DNA of 64,000 nt from Nitrospinaceae bacterium (GTDB lineage: Bacteria > Nitrospinota > Nitrospinia > Nitrospinales > VA-1), in the NCBI GenBank assembly GCA_029261595.1, contig JAJDAZ010000069.1:1-64000 (forward strand), in the 5' to 3' direction. Below are positions 25,080 to 33,881 of the stretch, one piece after another. The notes beneath the pieces were generated by a model. The model made no database searches. It worked only from the letters and a program-made list of their open reading frames with translations, and was not told the DNA's origin. Within the stretch, counting starts at the first letter, position 1. Every line of letters begins with the position of its first letter. Both the position numbers and the translations under genes were made by a program.

Positions 25080-26396
25080 TCAGGACTCCTGCCAGGACAA
25101 AACAATGACATGATCGCTGAAGAAAGGAGAGACACCCGTGCAGTTGTAGGTAACGGTCAAACTTCCTGAAATACTGCTTTCCGGGCTGACTAAATTTTCA
25201 ACATCGGCAAGATTTGCGGAAACGATGAATCCATTGATGTCAACGGTTCCCGAGATGCTCATTTGCTCACCGGCGTACAACATCCCCTCGATTTGGTTGC
25301 TGGGATTGCCGGAAAATTCCAGATCCGTTCCTGCGATCAGAAAAAGTTGGTCGATGTCCGGGGAGGGGCCACCCTGATAGTTGACTATATTTCCAGAACC
25401 GCCAAAATCTATGAATCCTTCAGAAAAAATTGTCACTTCATACGGATCGGGAGTTCCTAAAACATTAATATCGCCTTCAACGTAAAAAATGCCCTCGGCA
25501 AGGTCGGTGCCATTCATTTTCCATGTGCCGGCTGGCTGGGAAATATCTCCAAACAACGCGTTGCCGTCCCCCGAAGTAGAAAAGGTCCAATTGGGCCCTG
25601 AATTGGTGTAAACATTGCCTGTGGACTGATCCAGTATAGTTCCATCGCTTTGTAACACATATTTGGCGTAAACCTTGTAATCGGCCGGGTCCACAATGGG
25701 AATCGGATGTTCAGCCGCGCCTGAAGCGGTACAGGTAGCTCCCGAACAAGATCCCGAAGCAGTTGTTCCCTGGGCGACCGTTCCGCTGACGCCGGATTGA
25801 TTGAAACCACTGTTGGTATGAATGCTTCCGCAAGCTCCCTGAACCGTAAAAGAGCCACCGCCCGTCAAATTGCCCTTAGTGGTGATGGCCGAGGCTGGGT
25901 TATACGTGGGACGATTGATAATCGCCTCTATAGTAGTACTTTCTCCATTCCTGGTACCGGAGGAGGTCAATACGACGGTATGATCGACATCATCATCAAC
26001 ATCCCCATCGTTATCATCATTGTCATCAATCGTGACCGTATAGTTCCCGGTTCCAAATGCGGTGTTTGCAAATGCAGCAGGCCATGTGGTTCCATCCAAC
26101 TCATCATCAAACCCATTAGCTGCCGCTCCCGGGCTGTTTCCCGCACCATCGTAATTAAAAAAATTAACCGCCCGCTGTATGCCTGTTTCGGCAATATAGA
26201 AAGACTCTCTGGTTTTTTTATATTTGCCGGCCCTCTTGATATCCTGGGAGGCCCACTGGACTCCTGCGGCAATAAGCAGGGCTAAAACCACCAAAAGCAG
26301 GAGGGTGACGCCAAACGCAAATCCCGATTCATTAGCCAGGTATTTTGATTCAGACTGTTTTTGATTTTTCTGCATGAAGTAATCCATGATTTTCAT
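25080..26396 (-). CDS. PilX-like minor pilin with Asp-rich loop
   Basis: The reading frame extends to a TTG at 26405, but the ATG at 26396 just after the upstream stop is the better start, giving 438 residues. A leader ending in NESG precedes a hydrophobic helix (FAFGVTLLLLVVLALLIAAG) without Glu at +5, followed by the PilX-type SFYIAETGIQRAVNFF segment. The next part is strongly acidic (DDNDDNDGDVDDDVDH at about 120-135) and may bind calcium. The rest is a repetitive Gly/Ser/Asn-rich beta-type region (GNLTGGGSFTVQG and similar). It is the last gene of the operon PilV-PilW-PilX. It is larger than the classical PilX and related in plan, though not obviously in sequence, to the 608-residue pilin of the second operon. 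Confidence 0.72.
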   Translation of the reverse strand: MKIMDYFMQKNQKQSESKYLANESGFAFGVTLLLLVVLALLIAAGVQWASQDIKRAGKYKKTRESFYIAETGIQRAVNFFNYDGAGNSPGAAANGFDDELDGTTWPAAFANTAFGTGNYTVTIDDNDDNDGDVDDDVDHTVVLTSSGTRNGESTTIEAIINRPTYNPASAITTKGNLTGGGSFTVQGACGSIHTNSGFNQSGVSGTVAQGTTASGSCSGATCTASGAAEHPIPIVDPADYKVYAKYVLQSDGTILDQSTGNVYTNSGPNWTFSTSGDGNALFGDISQPAGTWKMNGTDLAEGIFYVEGDINVLGTPDPYEVTIFSEGFIDFGGSGNIVNYQGGPSPDIDQLFLIAGTDLEFSGNPSNQIEGMLYAGEQMSISGTVDINGFIVSANLADVENLVSPESSISGSLTVTYNCTGVSPFFSDHVIVLSWQES

Positions 26397-26401
26397 TCCA
26401 G

Positions 26402-27202
26402 TCAAGAATTTCTTAAAGAAACATCGGTTTTAAACTCAACAGTTGCGGCGGGATTATTCGGATCAACAAAACTCAAGTTGAAGCCCAGCCTTATAACTGC
26501 AGAGGGCGCAGTCACGCCGTAATAGTTGTAAACTATCCCATTTGTTGCATTCACACCGCTGATTAAATTCGTCGCTGTGCCATCTACTGTCCGAGTGATA
26601 TTGGTGCCTGAAAGGGCGATGGTCACATCGCTGTATTTATTCACAGTCACCAGGTTGGTGTTGACTCCATAATCGTAATCCTGCGTCAAAGCGGTTCCCA
26701 GGTTCAAAGTACCAGAGGACGTGCCTGTCACCGTATTCAATTCCCATTGATTAAAATTAGGATTGCGAATTACAATCTTGTCCCCATTGGAAAAGCCGGT
26801 TTCATCGAGCACAGTGAGCGTGGTATCTCCCAGGCTTCCTGCTTTCTCCCCTAGTATGCAGGGGAGGGCGCAGGGAGGAGCGGTGGTGCGAACATCATCC
26901 AGATTTGTTCGAAAGCTGATTGAATTGGCGTTGATCGCTGTCATCCCTTGTAAAGGAGGCAAACCAAATCCTGCCATTCGAATTTCTTCCTCTATCCGAT
27001 CAACAGCAAACCGTCCCTTCGCCTGGATATTCGCGTTGTCACTTTCGTCTTTCAACACACTTTGATTGCGGGTAAACATTAATATGGTGGCCGCCAGAAT
27101 AACCATGCTGATCACGCTCGCAACTAAAACTTCGACCATGCCCAGTCCGCGATCATTTTTTAAATATTCGAAAAAATTTATTCTCATTTTCACCAAACTC
27201 AT
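26402..27202 (-). CDS. PilW-like minor pilin
   Basis: The 266-residue prepilin has a leader ending DRG and a class III cleavage site before LGMVE (Glu at +5). A long hydrophobic N-terminal helix and a PilW-type soluble domain with KGRFAVDRIEEEIRMAGFG follow. This amphipathic stretch after the helix is the most typical PilW landmark, and the length is normal for the family. It lies 5 bases after PilV and 5 bases before PilX in the operon. An alternative start 15 bases downstream would shorten the leader by five residues. Confidence 0.8.
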   Translation of the reverse strand: MSLVKMRINFFEYLKNDRGLGMVEVLVASVISMVILAATILMFTRNQSVLKDESDNANIQAKGRFAVDRIEEEIRMAGFGLPPLQGMTAINANSISFRTNLDDVRTTAPPCALPCILGEKAGSLGDTTLTVLDETGFSNGDKIVIRNPNFNQWELNTVTGTSSGTLNLGTALTQDYDYGVNTNLVTVNKYSDVTIALSGTNITRTVDGTATNLISGVNATNGIVYNYYGVTAPSAVIRLGFNLSFVDPNNPAATVEFKTDVSLRNS

Positions 27203-27207
27203 GCTAT

Positions 27208-27681
27208 TTATTGGGTCACTTCAGTGTCGAGTTGCAAGGTCTGCGTCCCACCATCCTGCCATGTCATGGTGATCGAGACGCCGAATAAGAAATTTTCTCC
27301 AGCCAAATCAGTAATCGTCCAGGAACGGTTATAAGTAGAACCGCTGTTAGCGGCATCACCTTCGGAGTCAACGGTTTCCCCTCCAATATCGGCAGTCCAT
27401 ACTCCACCCACAACATCAGGGGAGTCCAATCCGTCTGCGCCCGCCAACAGCCAGGCCTGGCCAACCCCTTTAAAATATTCAATCTTATCCTGGGCAAGCG
27501 TCATGGCTATTGAAGATTTTCGGCTGTCATTGTTTTTATCCATAATCGTGCCAGTGGTTCCCACCACGGCAATGATTCCCACCCCTAAAAGAAATACTGA
27601 CAAAAGTGCTTCGACCAGACTAAAACCCCGCTCATTGTGCAAAGTCTGTAGTAAATTTTTTCCAGCCTTATGGAAGATCAT
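27208..27681 (-). CDS. PilV-like minor pilin
   Basis: The 157-residue prepilin has a 19-residue leader ending in NERG, cleavage before FSLVE (Glu at +5), a hydrophobic helix, and the amphipathic SSIAMTLAQDKIEYFKG segment common to PilV proteins. It is the first gene of the three-gene minor-pilin operon PilV-PilW-PilX, which has its own sigma-54-like promoter about 127 bases upstream. A second, unrelated-looking PilV copy exists at 23.5-24.1 kb, so the island has two complete minor-pilin sets. Confidence 0.8.
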   Translation of the reverse strand: MIFHKAGKNLLQTLHNERGFSLVEALLSVFLLGVGIIAVVGTTGTIMDKNNDSRKSSIAMTLAQDKIEYFKGVGQAWLLAGADGLDSPDVVGGVWTADIGGETVDSEGDAANSGSTYNRSWTITDLAGENFLFGVSITMTWQDGGTQTLQLDTEVTQ

Positions 27682-27819
27682 TCAAAAATTCCTGCGGTGG
27701 TTTTTATTTAAAGCGAATTGAAAAGCTCGCCATCCGACACATTTACAATTACAATTTAATTGCAACAGGACAGGTACAGAGCAGACCGTGATTTTAAAAA
27801 GTCACTTAAATAACTTAGA

Positions 27820-27834
27820 GCAATATCCAAGCCA
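27820..27834 (-). promoter_or_regulatory. Sigma-54-like promoter of the PilV-PilW-PilX operon
   Basis: The minus strand reads TTTTGGCTT-GGATA-TTGCTCT. It has TGGC and TTGC at the exact -24/-12 spacing. The predicted start is near 27808, about 127 bases before the PilV-like ATG. The 342-base gap between this operon and aroB (27682-28023) contains this site and nothing else that I recognise; no clear terminator of aroB is visible. Confidence 0.7.
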
Positions 27835-28023
27835 AAATCACCTGGCCCAACCGGATAACTTTACCATCCGCAAAAACATTGATTTTCCCTGCTATTTGAT
27901 TGGATAAGACCTTTGGGCCCGGAATTGGAAGGAAAGGCTACAGTCTCTAAATTAAATAGAGCATTATTATTCACACTCAGGGCCAATAAGCGTGACTTTA
28001 TGGAGACAGGGGTGGGAGGGAAA

Positions 28024-29100
28024 CTATCCCTGCAATGCTTCTTGTATGATGGTTTCCTCTACATGATCCACGATTTCGATGGACCCGATGTCCTTCACCA
28101 AAATAAAGCGGATCTTTTTGTGGGCGGTCTTTTTGTCGAGGTACATGGATTGAATCATGTCCTTGGCTTTCAGGTCGGGAAGTTGTGTGGGGAGTCCAAA
28201 GTTTTTTATCAGGTCAGTGATTCGCTGGGTCACGTCTTGGGAGCAGCGACCCGTGAGTTGTGATAATTTGGCCGCATACACCATGCCGATGGCTACCGCC
28301 TCACCGTGTGTGTACTTGGAATAGCCGGTCAGGGCTTCAATGGCGTGGCCGATGGTGTGCCCGAAGTTTAAGACCATTCGATAATGGCTCTCGCGTTCGT
28401 CTTTTTCAACCACGCTCGCTTTGATGGCGCAAGAGGTAGCTATGATGTGTTCCAGAGCCTCGGTATCATGGGCAAGAATATTTTGAAACTGACGCTCCAG
28501 AAACTCGAATAATTGAGCGTCTTCAATCACTCCGTGTTTGATGATTTCCGCAATCCCGGCCTTATACTCTTTTTCAGGCAGGGATTTGAGAGTTTCAAGA
28601 TCGGCCACCACCAGCTTGGGCTGATAAAAAACGCCAATCATGTTTTTTCCCAGCGGGCGGTTAACGGCAGTTTTCCCTCCCACGCTGCTGTCCACCTGAG
28701 CCAGAAGGGTGGTCGGTATCTGGATGAACGGGACGCCGCGCATATAAGTGCCTGCGATGAACCCCGTCAAATCGCCGATGACGCCGCCTCCCAACGCGAC
28801 CAGAACGGTTTGCCGATCGCATTTCCATTCCAGCAGATGATCGTAAATTTTTTCCGCCTGCTCAAGGGATTTGGATGTTTCGCCTTCGGGGACTTCCAGA
28901 ATTCGGGTCGGAATATCTTGCCTGGAAAAACCTGAAGACAGTTTTTCACCATAAAGCAGGTTGATGGAAGGATGGGTGATGATTACGACACGGCTGGGCT
29001 TGACAATCGCCTGAACCCATTCTCCTGCCTTTTCAAGGAGGCCCCGGCCGACCAGGATTTCATAACTCCTGTCGGCCAGGTCGATATTCAACCGCTTCAT
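28024..29100 (-). CDS. aroB: 3-dehydroquinate synthase AroB
   Basis: AroB converts DAHP to 3-dehydroquinate, the second step of the shikimate pathway, using NAD and a divalent metal. The 358-residue protein has the NAD-binding GGGVIGDLTGFIAGTY and the PTTLLAQVDSSVGGKTAVN segments at about 103-145. The metal ligands lie in NFGHTIGHAIE and YTHGEAVAIGM near 245-275. The ATGA overlap with pilQ puts it at the end of the pilus operon, an arrangement common in many Gram-negative bacteria (pilMNOPQ-aroB or aroKB), where it means shared transcription and not a pilus role. Confidence 0.96.
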   Translation of the reverse strand: MKRLNIDLADRSYEILVGRGLLEKAGEWVQAIVKPSRVVIITHPSINLLYGEKLSSGFSRQDIPTRILEVPEGETSKSLEQAEKIYDHLLEWKCDRQTVLVALGGGVIGDLTGFIAGTYMRGVPFIQIPTTLLAQVDSSVGGKTAVNRPLGKNMIGVFYQPKLVVADLETLKSLPEKEYKAGIAEIIKHGVIEDAQLFEFLERQFQNILAHDTEALEHIIATSCAIKASVVEKDERESHYRMVLNFGHTIGHAIEALTGYSKYTHGEAVAIGMVYAAKLSQLTGRCSQDVTQRITDLIKNFGLPTQLPDLKAKDMIQSMYLDKKTAHKKIRFILVKDIGSIEIVDHVEETIIQEALQG

Positions 29101-30998
29101 TGAGATTTGGAATAGGTATTGGTCAGAATGGTTGGAGTGACAAAGATCAATAGCTCTTTCACATCGTCCGCATCGTCAAAATTTCTGAATAGCGCTCCCA
29201 GAAGCGGAATTTTGGATAAGAGGGGTACCGATTGCTGGTTCCTCAGGACTTCGCTTTCATAGATTCCGCCGAGCACGGTGGTATCCCCATTCGTCACCAG
29301 GACCTCGGTGTGGGCTTCTTTGGTGGTGATCTCCGGAAATCCATTGACCGTGACCGCCAGATTGGCAGCGTTCTTCGTCGCATCGATCACCATATACACA
29401 TTGTCGTCGGACGTGATGTGCGGTGTGACTTTCAGGCTGAGTTCAGCATCCAGAAATTCGATTTTGGTTCCCTCGTTAGCAGAAGATGTTTGGAACGGAA
29501 TGGACCGTCCACTCTTGATCAGGGCTTCCTTGTTATCCAATGTGGTCACTTTCGGACTGGACAGGATACGCGCGTCGCCTTTTTTTTCCAGTGCGGTCAA
29601 TTGAATGTCCAGATCCAAACCATCGGATATCCCCTCCAACCCCAACGCAAAGCCGGAAGTGGCGCCGGCGGCAAGGGCCGTTCCACCCGGAAGCAAATCG
29701 ACCAGAAACGGGGAGTTTGCTCCGGTGGGCGAGGCGACCGTCGTATTGTCATTAAAGACACTGGCCGTGGTTCCCCACTGAACCCCCAACTCCTGGGACA
29801 CGTTTTTATTCACTTCCACGATTCTGGCCTCGATCATGACTTGAGGCGTCTGGATATCGATGACGTTGACCAGTTTTACCATGTCATTCAGATTCTCATC
29901 AATATCCGTGAGGATCAAGGTATTTGTCCTGGAATCTACGGTTATTTTCCCTCGTTCGCTTTTTAGAGTTTCGAGGTTGAGGGCGACATCCTTGATATCC
30001 GCATAGTTGATGCGGACGACTTCCGTCAACAGTTCCGCGGCCAGTTTTTCCGAGACTTCTTTGTCGCGCTTTCTGATATTTTCTTCTACCTCGCGATCCT
30101 GTTCCTGGGCCAGGGTTTGCAGAGAAGCCACGCGAATAATATTTTTACCCAGACATTGCCTTCCAAGACCGCTGTTGGTCAGAATGATTTCGAATGCTTC
30201 ATTCCAGGGGACGTCCAGTAAACGCATGTTCACCACCCCGGTGACCTCGGGAGAGAGAATCAGGTTGAAACCGCTGATTTCAGAAAATATCCTGAAGAGA
30301 TTGCGGACGTTGGCATCCTGAAAGTCCAGGGAGATTTTTTCTTTATCGCCGGACAACAAGGGTTCGCAGGGGTCCACTTCAACCTCCGCCAAGGCCTCTT
30401 TGTCATTCTGAGTTCTAACGCCGGTGGATTTTTTTCCGGGGTCGGTTTTTCCAGCAGAATCCATTTTCTCCATCGCAGGCGCCGAGGACTGAACCGAAGT
30501 TCTCTCCAGATGAATGACCAACTGGTTGTTGACGGGTTTCTGGATGTCATAACCCGCGGCTTTATTCAGGGCGATTTCCAATCTCAGGACCGCCGCTTCC
30601 TCAAAGCGAAGCGCTCGGATACTTTCCACCACCCCTTTGTTGACGTCGACCCGGTCGGTTAAAGACCCTTTTCGCATTTTCGGAAAATCCAGCACCAGCC
30701 TGAGTGGATTCAAAAGCTTGAACGCCGTGTATTGAATGGCCCGGCTGGACTCAATAGTGATGATGGCCTCGCCCGCGTTGCCTTCTTCAGTGGTCAACTG
30801 GATGATTTCCGCCTCATCCATGATCGCCTGGGCAACCTGGGGATCAGCGGTTTCATCGGTGAAGGATTCTTCCACCTGTGTCCTTGCGGCATCATCTGCT
30901 TGCGCCGAAAAACCTTCGGCTGGAACAATCGCTTGCGCGATGAGCAAAAAAGCAACCGCCCAAACAGGCCAGTTTATTCGAAAAGTTTTAGTATTCAC
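29097..30998 (-). CDS. pilQ: Type IV pilus secretin PilQ
   Basis: PilQ forms the outer-membrane ring through which the pilus passes. The 633-residue protein starts (GTG, with GAGGAG ahead) with a signal peptide. An AMIN-type domain (about 60-160, peptidoglycan-binding beta folds) and a low-complexity linker follow. Next are the secretin N0/N1 domains (from about 220, EKISLDFQDANVRNLFRIF) and the C-terminal secretin core (about 380-630). The core carries VEVNKNVSQELGVQW and the signature region VPLLSKIPLLGALFRN near the end. Only one AMIN domain is evident, so it is a compact PilQ. It follows the PilP fusion gene by 9 bases and overlaps aroB by 4. Confidence 0.95.
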   Translation of the reverse strand: MNTKTFRINWPVWAVAFLLIAQAIVPAEGFSAQADDAARTQVEESFTDETADPQVAQAIMDEAEIIQLTTEEGNAGEAIITIESSRAIQYTAFKLLNPLRLVLDFPKMRKGSLTDRVDVNKGVVESIRALRFEEAAVLRLEIALNKAAGYDIQKPVNNQLVIHLERTSVQSSAPAMEKMDSAGKTDPGKKSTGVRTQNDKEALAEVEVDPCEPLLSGDKEKISLDFQDANVRNLFRIFSEISGFNLILSPEVTGVVNMRLLDVPWNEAFEIILTNSGLGRQCLGKNIIRVASLQTLAQEQDREVEENIRKRDKEVSEKLAAELLTEVVRINYADIKDVALNLETLKSERGKITVDSRTNTLILTDIDENLNDMVKLVNVIDIQTPQVMIEARIVEVNKNVSQELGVQWGTTASVFNDNTTVASPTGANSPFLVDLLPGGTALAAGATSGFALGLEGISDGLDLDIQLTALEKKGDARILSSPKVTTLDNKEALIKSGRSIPFQTSSANEGTKIEFLDAELSLKVTPHITSDDNVYMVIDATKNAANLAVTVNGFPEITTKEAHTEVLVTNGDTTVLGGIYESEVLRNQQSVPLLSKIPLLGALFRNFDDADDVKELLIFVTPTILTNTYSKSQ

Positions 30999-31007
30999 GA
31001 TGGCTCC

Positions 31008-32528
31008 TCACCCTTCCTCCGGGGCTTCATTGATAAAATCGAGTTGTTTCTTTTTCGATAAAATATTTCCCCGGTAGTCCCGGGATTGTTCCAGTATGAG
31101 CATTTGATTATTGTCGATGGTTTCCACCACGCCGAAATTGGGACCCATAAGGTCTCCCTCCTTGACAGAGTGTCCCTTCCTGTCTCCGGTTTCAACCAGC
31201 GCGATGGTTTCATTATTTTTCCAAATGACTCCGACGAGTTTCAGATTCTGATAATCCGCCTGGATGGGAGTGAGAATCAAGCTGGGCTGGGTCTCGTTGG
31301 CTTTTTGAATGAGCGTCTTGTACTTATTGACCGACTCCAGATAATCACCCTCGCCCATAGAGGCGATTTTTGTTTCCTGACTGAACAACCCGCCAAAATG
31401 TTCGAGATCGGCATATAGTCTCGGATCGGTGTTTTTTAAGTTCCGATACACTTCCATGGGAATCTGCGGAAGACTCTTCAATTCATCCGCAAATTTTCTA
31501 AATTCCATTTCCGATTCATCCTTTTCATCCGGCTGGAGGAGCCCTTTCTTCGGGTCCACCAGGGGAATGAACGGGTCTCGCATCCGGACAAAAGCATATC
31601 TCTCGCCCGGAGGGGCGAACTCTTTTAACAGGTCGGATTCCCCATCCTCCGAGTCCATTTCTACCTGGATTAAATCCATGAGGTTTTGCAACTCGGCGGA
31701 AATGTGCTCCATCGCGTCTTTTGAACCTCTAAAATAAGACCGGTAAAACCATTTTCCGGCGGGCGATGTGACGAAGGAAACGTACTGGGAAAGCTCTTTA
31801 TCCGACAAATTGCGGAATTTATATAAAAATGACTGTAAAAAATATTCTCTCGCGGAGTCAAAAAGGTCTTCCCGGACATTGCGGCTCACTTTTCGTGCGG
31901 GTTGCCCTTTCCACTCGTTATTGAAAGGAAGCAGAATCTTCATCAGCATCAGAAATGTGTCCATGGTATGATCGGTCATTCCCACGGTTGTTTCCAGACG
32001 CTCTGCCATTTCAAGGAGATTTTCTTTGGGCGGCTGATATTTGAGCTGGACCAGAAACTCTTTTTTTTCTTCTGTCATTCCCTCGTTTAAATCCTGCATT
32101 TCCGCCTGGACAATTTTTTTTCCCAAAGGAGACTGGTACCATTTGAACAGCGCTCGCATATATTGCGGTTTGTAGTCTGCCAACAGACGATGCCGGATGG
32201 ACTGCAACCATTTTTCGGGTTCATACACCCGGCTCATCATGTTCTTTAACATGATGAGCTGGCCAGGGGGAAACTGCGAGGGGACCAGTTGGTCTCCGAA
32301 TAACTGGGAGTCCACAGTCTGGGCGGTTGTTTCAATTCCGGAGACCTGTAAAAACTTATCCAGCATTGCCTTTCGACCAGTGGCAACGGTCTTCCCGTTC
32401 TCCTTCGCGGTGACGATCGGCACGGCGCCCATGAACGCAATGATAAAAAGCGCCACGGCGACGGTGGTTAAGAATTTTGGCGACTGATGGCTTGATCCCA
32501 ATTCCATTTTAAAAACTCCGGCAACCAT
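31008..32528 (-). CDS. PilP-like pilus assembly protein with large DUF2059-like N-terminal region
   Basis: The position between pilO and pilQ and the C-terminal domain (about 430-500) identify a PilP. The domain reads LKLVGVIWKNNETIALVETG, then KEGDLMGPNFGVVETI, then a final DYRGN. PilP is the periplasmic lipoprotein that links the PilNO inner-membrane complex to PilQ and is normally about 170-180 residues. Here the protein is 506 residues and has no lipobox; a membrane anchor or signal sits at about 20-42. Its middle holds two DUF2059-like helical units, each ending in a SP(L/A)GK motif: YQSPLGKK near 122 and VTSPAGKWF near 260. This is a fusion not known to me in model pilus systems. It could act as an extra periplasmic spacer or chaperone. 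Confidence 0.75.
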   Translation of the reverse strand: MVAGVFKMELGSSHQSPKFLTTVAVALFIIAFMGAVPIVTAKENGKTVATGRKAMLDKFLQVSGIETTAQTVDSQLFGDQLVPSQFPPGQLIMLKNMMSRVYEPEKWLQSIRHRLLADYKPQYMRALFKWYQSPLGKKIVQAEMQDLNEGMTEEKKEFLVQLKYQPPKENLLEMAERLETTVGMTDHTMDTFLMLMKILLPFNNEWKGQPARKVSRNVREDLFDSAREYFLQSFLYKFRNLSDKELSQYVSFVTSPAGKWFYRSYFRGSKDAMEHISAELQNLMDLIQVEMDSEDGESDLLKEFAPPGERYAFVRMRDPFIPLVDPKKGLLQPDEKDESEMEFRKFADELKSLPQIPMEVYRNLKNTDPRLYADLEHFGGLFSQETKIASMGEGDYLESVNKYKTLIQKANETQPSLILTPIQADYQNLKLVGVIWKNNETIALVETGDRKGHSVKEGDLMGPNFGVVETIDNNQMLILEQSRDYRGNILSKKKQLDFINEAPEEG

Positions 32529-32531
32529 GAT

Positions 32532-33197
32532 TTATTTCTTTTGGGCTGTTTTAGTTGGCACGTTCGCTACTTTTTTTTCCGAACCTTCAATATAGGTATA
32601 GGTGCTGGCAGTGATACTTGTAAGCAATGCATGACGCCTGGTCGCTACTTCACCCTCCGCTGCGGAGGAAGAATCAATTTGAATGTTCATCCTCAAATCG
32701 GAAAAGTTGACCAGTTGCAGACGATTCTGCATTTTGTCCAGAAAATCCAGCGTGTCCCAAAACGAGCCGCGTATTGTGATGGCCACCGGAATTTCTTTGT
32801 AATAATCTTCTACCTTGCCTTCCTGAAGTTGAAATCGGGTGACGTCAAAGGTGGCCCGTTCACTGCCAAACCCAGAAACCTCCCTTAACAGACCCGGCAT
32901 GTCCTTTTCTCGCGGCAACTGTTGTTTCAGGGCATCAAGTCTCCCGGTCGAGCGGGCAAGGTTCTTTGCTATCGAATCTTTTTGGGCCACGAGCCGTTTA
33001 TAATTGGTCAGCTTTTGCGCCGTTTGGGTTCTTTGGGTCTGGAGCTTGGCCAGTTCCGCCTTGGAATCCTGATACAGGGTAAAAAAGTAAACGGAAAACA
33101 TCAGCAAACCGACTGCAGCACTGGCTGAAAGAAGGTGGATGAACTTTATTTTTTCCAAAAACTCATAGGGTAATCGTTCAAACAGTTTTTCAATCAT
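32532..33197 (-). CDS. pilO: Type IV pilus inner-membrane protein PilO
   Basis: The 221-residue bitopic protein has one membrane helix (about 23-41), a coiled coil (about 43-95) and a ferredoxin-like periplasmic domain. In that domain KVEDYYKEIPVAITIRGSFWDTLDFLDKM is the landmark segment. PilO pairs with PilN on the periplasmic side and docks to PilP. The length is normal. It follows pilN by 6 bases and precedes the PilP fusion by 3. Confidence 0.9.
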   Translation of the reverse strand: MIEKLFERLPYEFLEKIKFIHLLSASAAVGLLMFSVYFFTLYQDSKAELAKLQTQRTQTAQKLTNYKRLVAQKDSIAKNLARSTGRLDALKQQLPREKDMPGLLREVSGFGSERATFDVTRFQLQEGKVEDYYKEIPVAITIRGSFWDTLDFLDKMQNRLQLVNFSDLRMNIQIDSSSAAEGEVATRRHALLTSITASTYTYIEGSEKKVANVPTKTAQKK

Positions 33198-33203
33198 GAG
33201 TTT

Positions 33204-33881
33204 TTAAGCCGCCCTTTTGTTATTGTTTGCTGGCATATAACAGTAAATGGTAAACTTTCTTACTTTGGTTTTGCCTATTAAGGTCTGCTCGGTTTTATGC
33301 AAAAAGACCATCTTGAAATAAGGGATTGCTTCCAATTCCTCGACAAAACGGGCAACGCCACCGTCTTCCAACGCATGACCTTCGATCTGAATAAATTCTT
33401 TGGTTACGGTTTTCGGTTTCTTGTTATTTCTTTTTTTGTTTTTTCCGTTCTTGCCTTGACCGGCGGCAAAATCGACGAAAATGGTTGGCACCTTTCCTTT
33501 GGCAAGGTCGGCCTTACTCATCTGGGTGATTTTCGTCAGCCAGATATTTTCCGGCACGCTCAAGTTGACGTCATATAGAGTCTTGGTGGCTGGCAACTGG
33601 TTGGCCCGAAGGTTTTCTATTCCCGTCAGGATGGTTCCCACCCGCTTCTGTTTGACCTGCATGGTCCGGACCAGGTTCACCTCTGGCTGGAGAGCATTGA
33701 CCTGTTGTTGAAGGTCCTTGACATCCATATCCACCCTGCTGATCCGGCTTTTTTCGATCAGCCAGCTGAAAAGGATCATGAACGCGAACACCATGACCAG
33801 CGAGGTCGACATCAAGACCTGCTTCTGGATGGTGGACTTTTTTAATTCTTCCCGGTAATCAAACAGGTTGATTTTAATCAT
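33204..33881 (-). CDS. pilN: Type IV pilus inner-membrane protein PilN
   Basis: The 225-residue protein starts with the PilM-binding motif IKINLFDYREE at about 2-12. It has one membrane helix (about 24-43), a coiled coil, and a ferredoxin-like fold ending near residue 220. A Lys/Asn-rich stretch (GKNGKNKKRNNKKPK at about 143-157) is an unusual basic insertion in the periplasmic part. The ATG overlaps the pilM stop by 4 bases (ATGA), which couples expression of this tight PilM-PilN pair. Confidence 0.92.
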   Translation of the reverse strand: MIKINLFDYREELKKSTIQKQVLMSTSLVMVFAFMILFSWLIEKSRISRVDMDVKDLQQQVNALQPEVNLVRTMQVKQKRVGTILTGIENLRANQLPATKTLYDVNLSVPENIWLTKITQMSKADLAKGKVPTIFVDFAAGQGKNGKNKKRNNKKPKTVTKEFIQIEGHALEDGGVARFVEELEAIPYFKMVFLHKTEQTLIGKTKVRKFTIYCYMPANNNKRAA

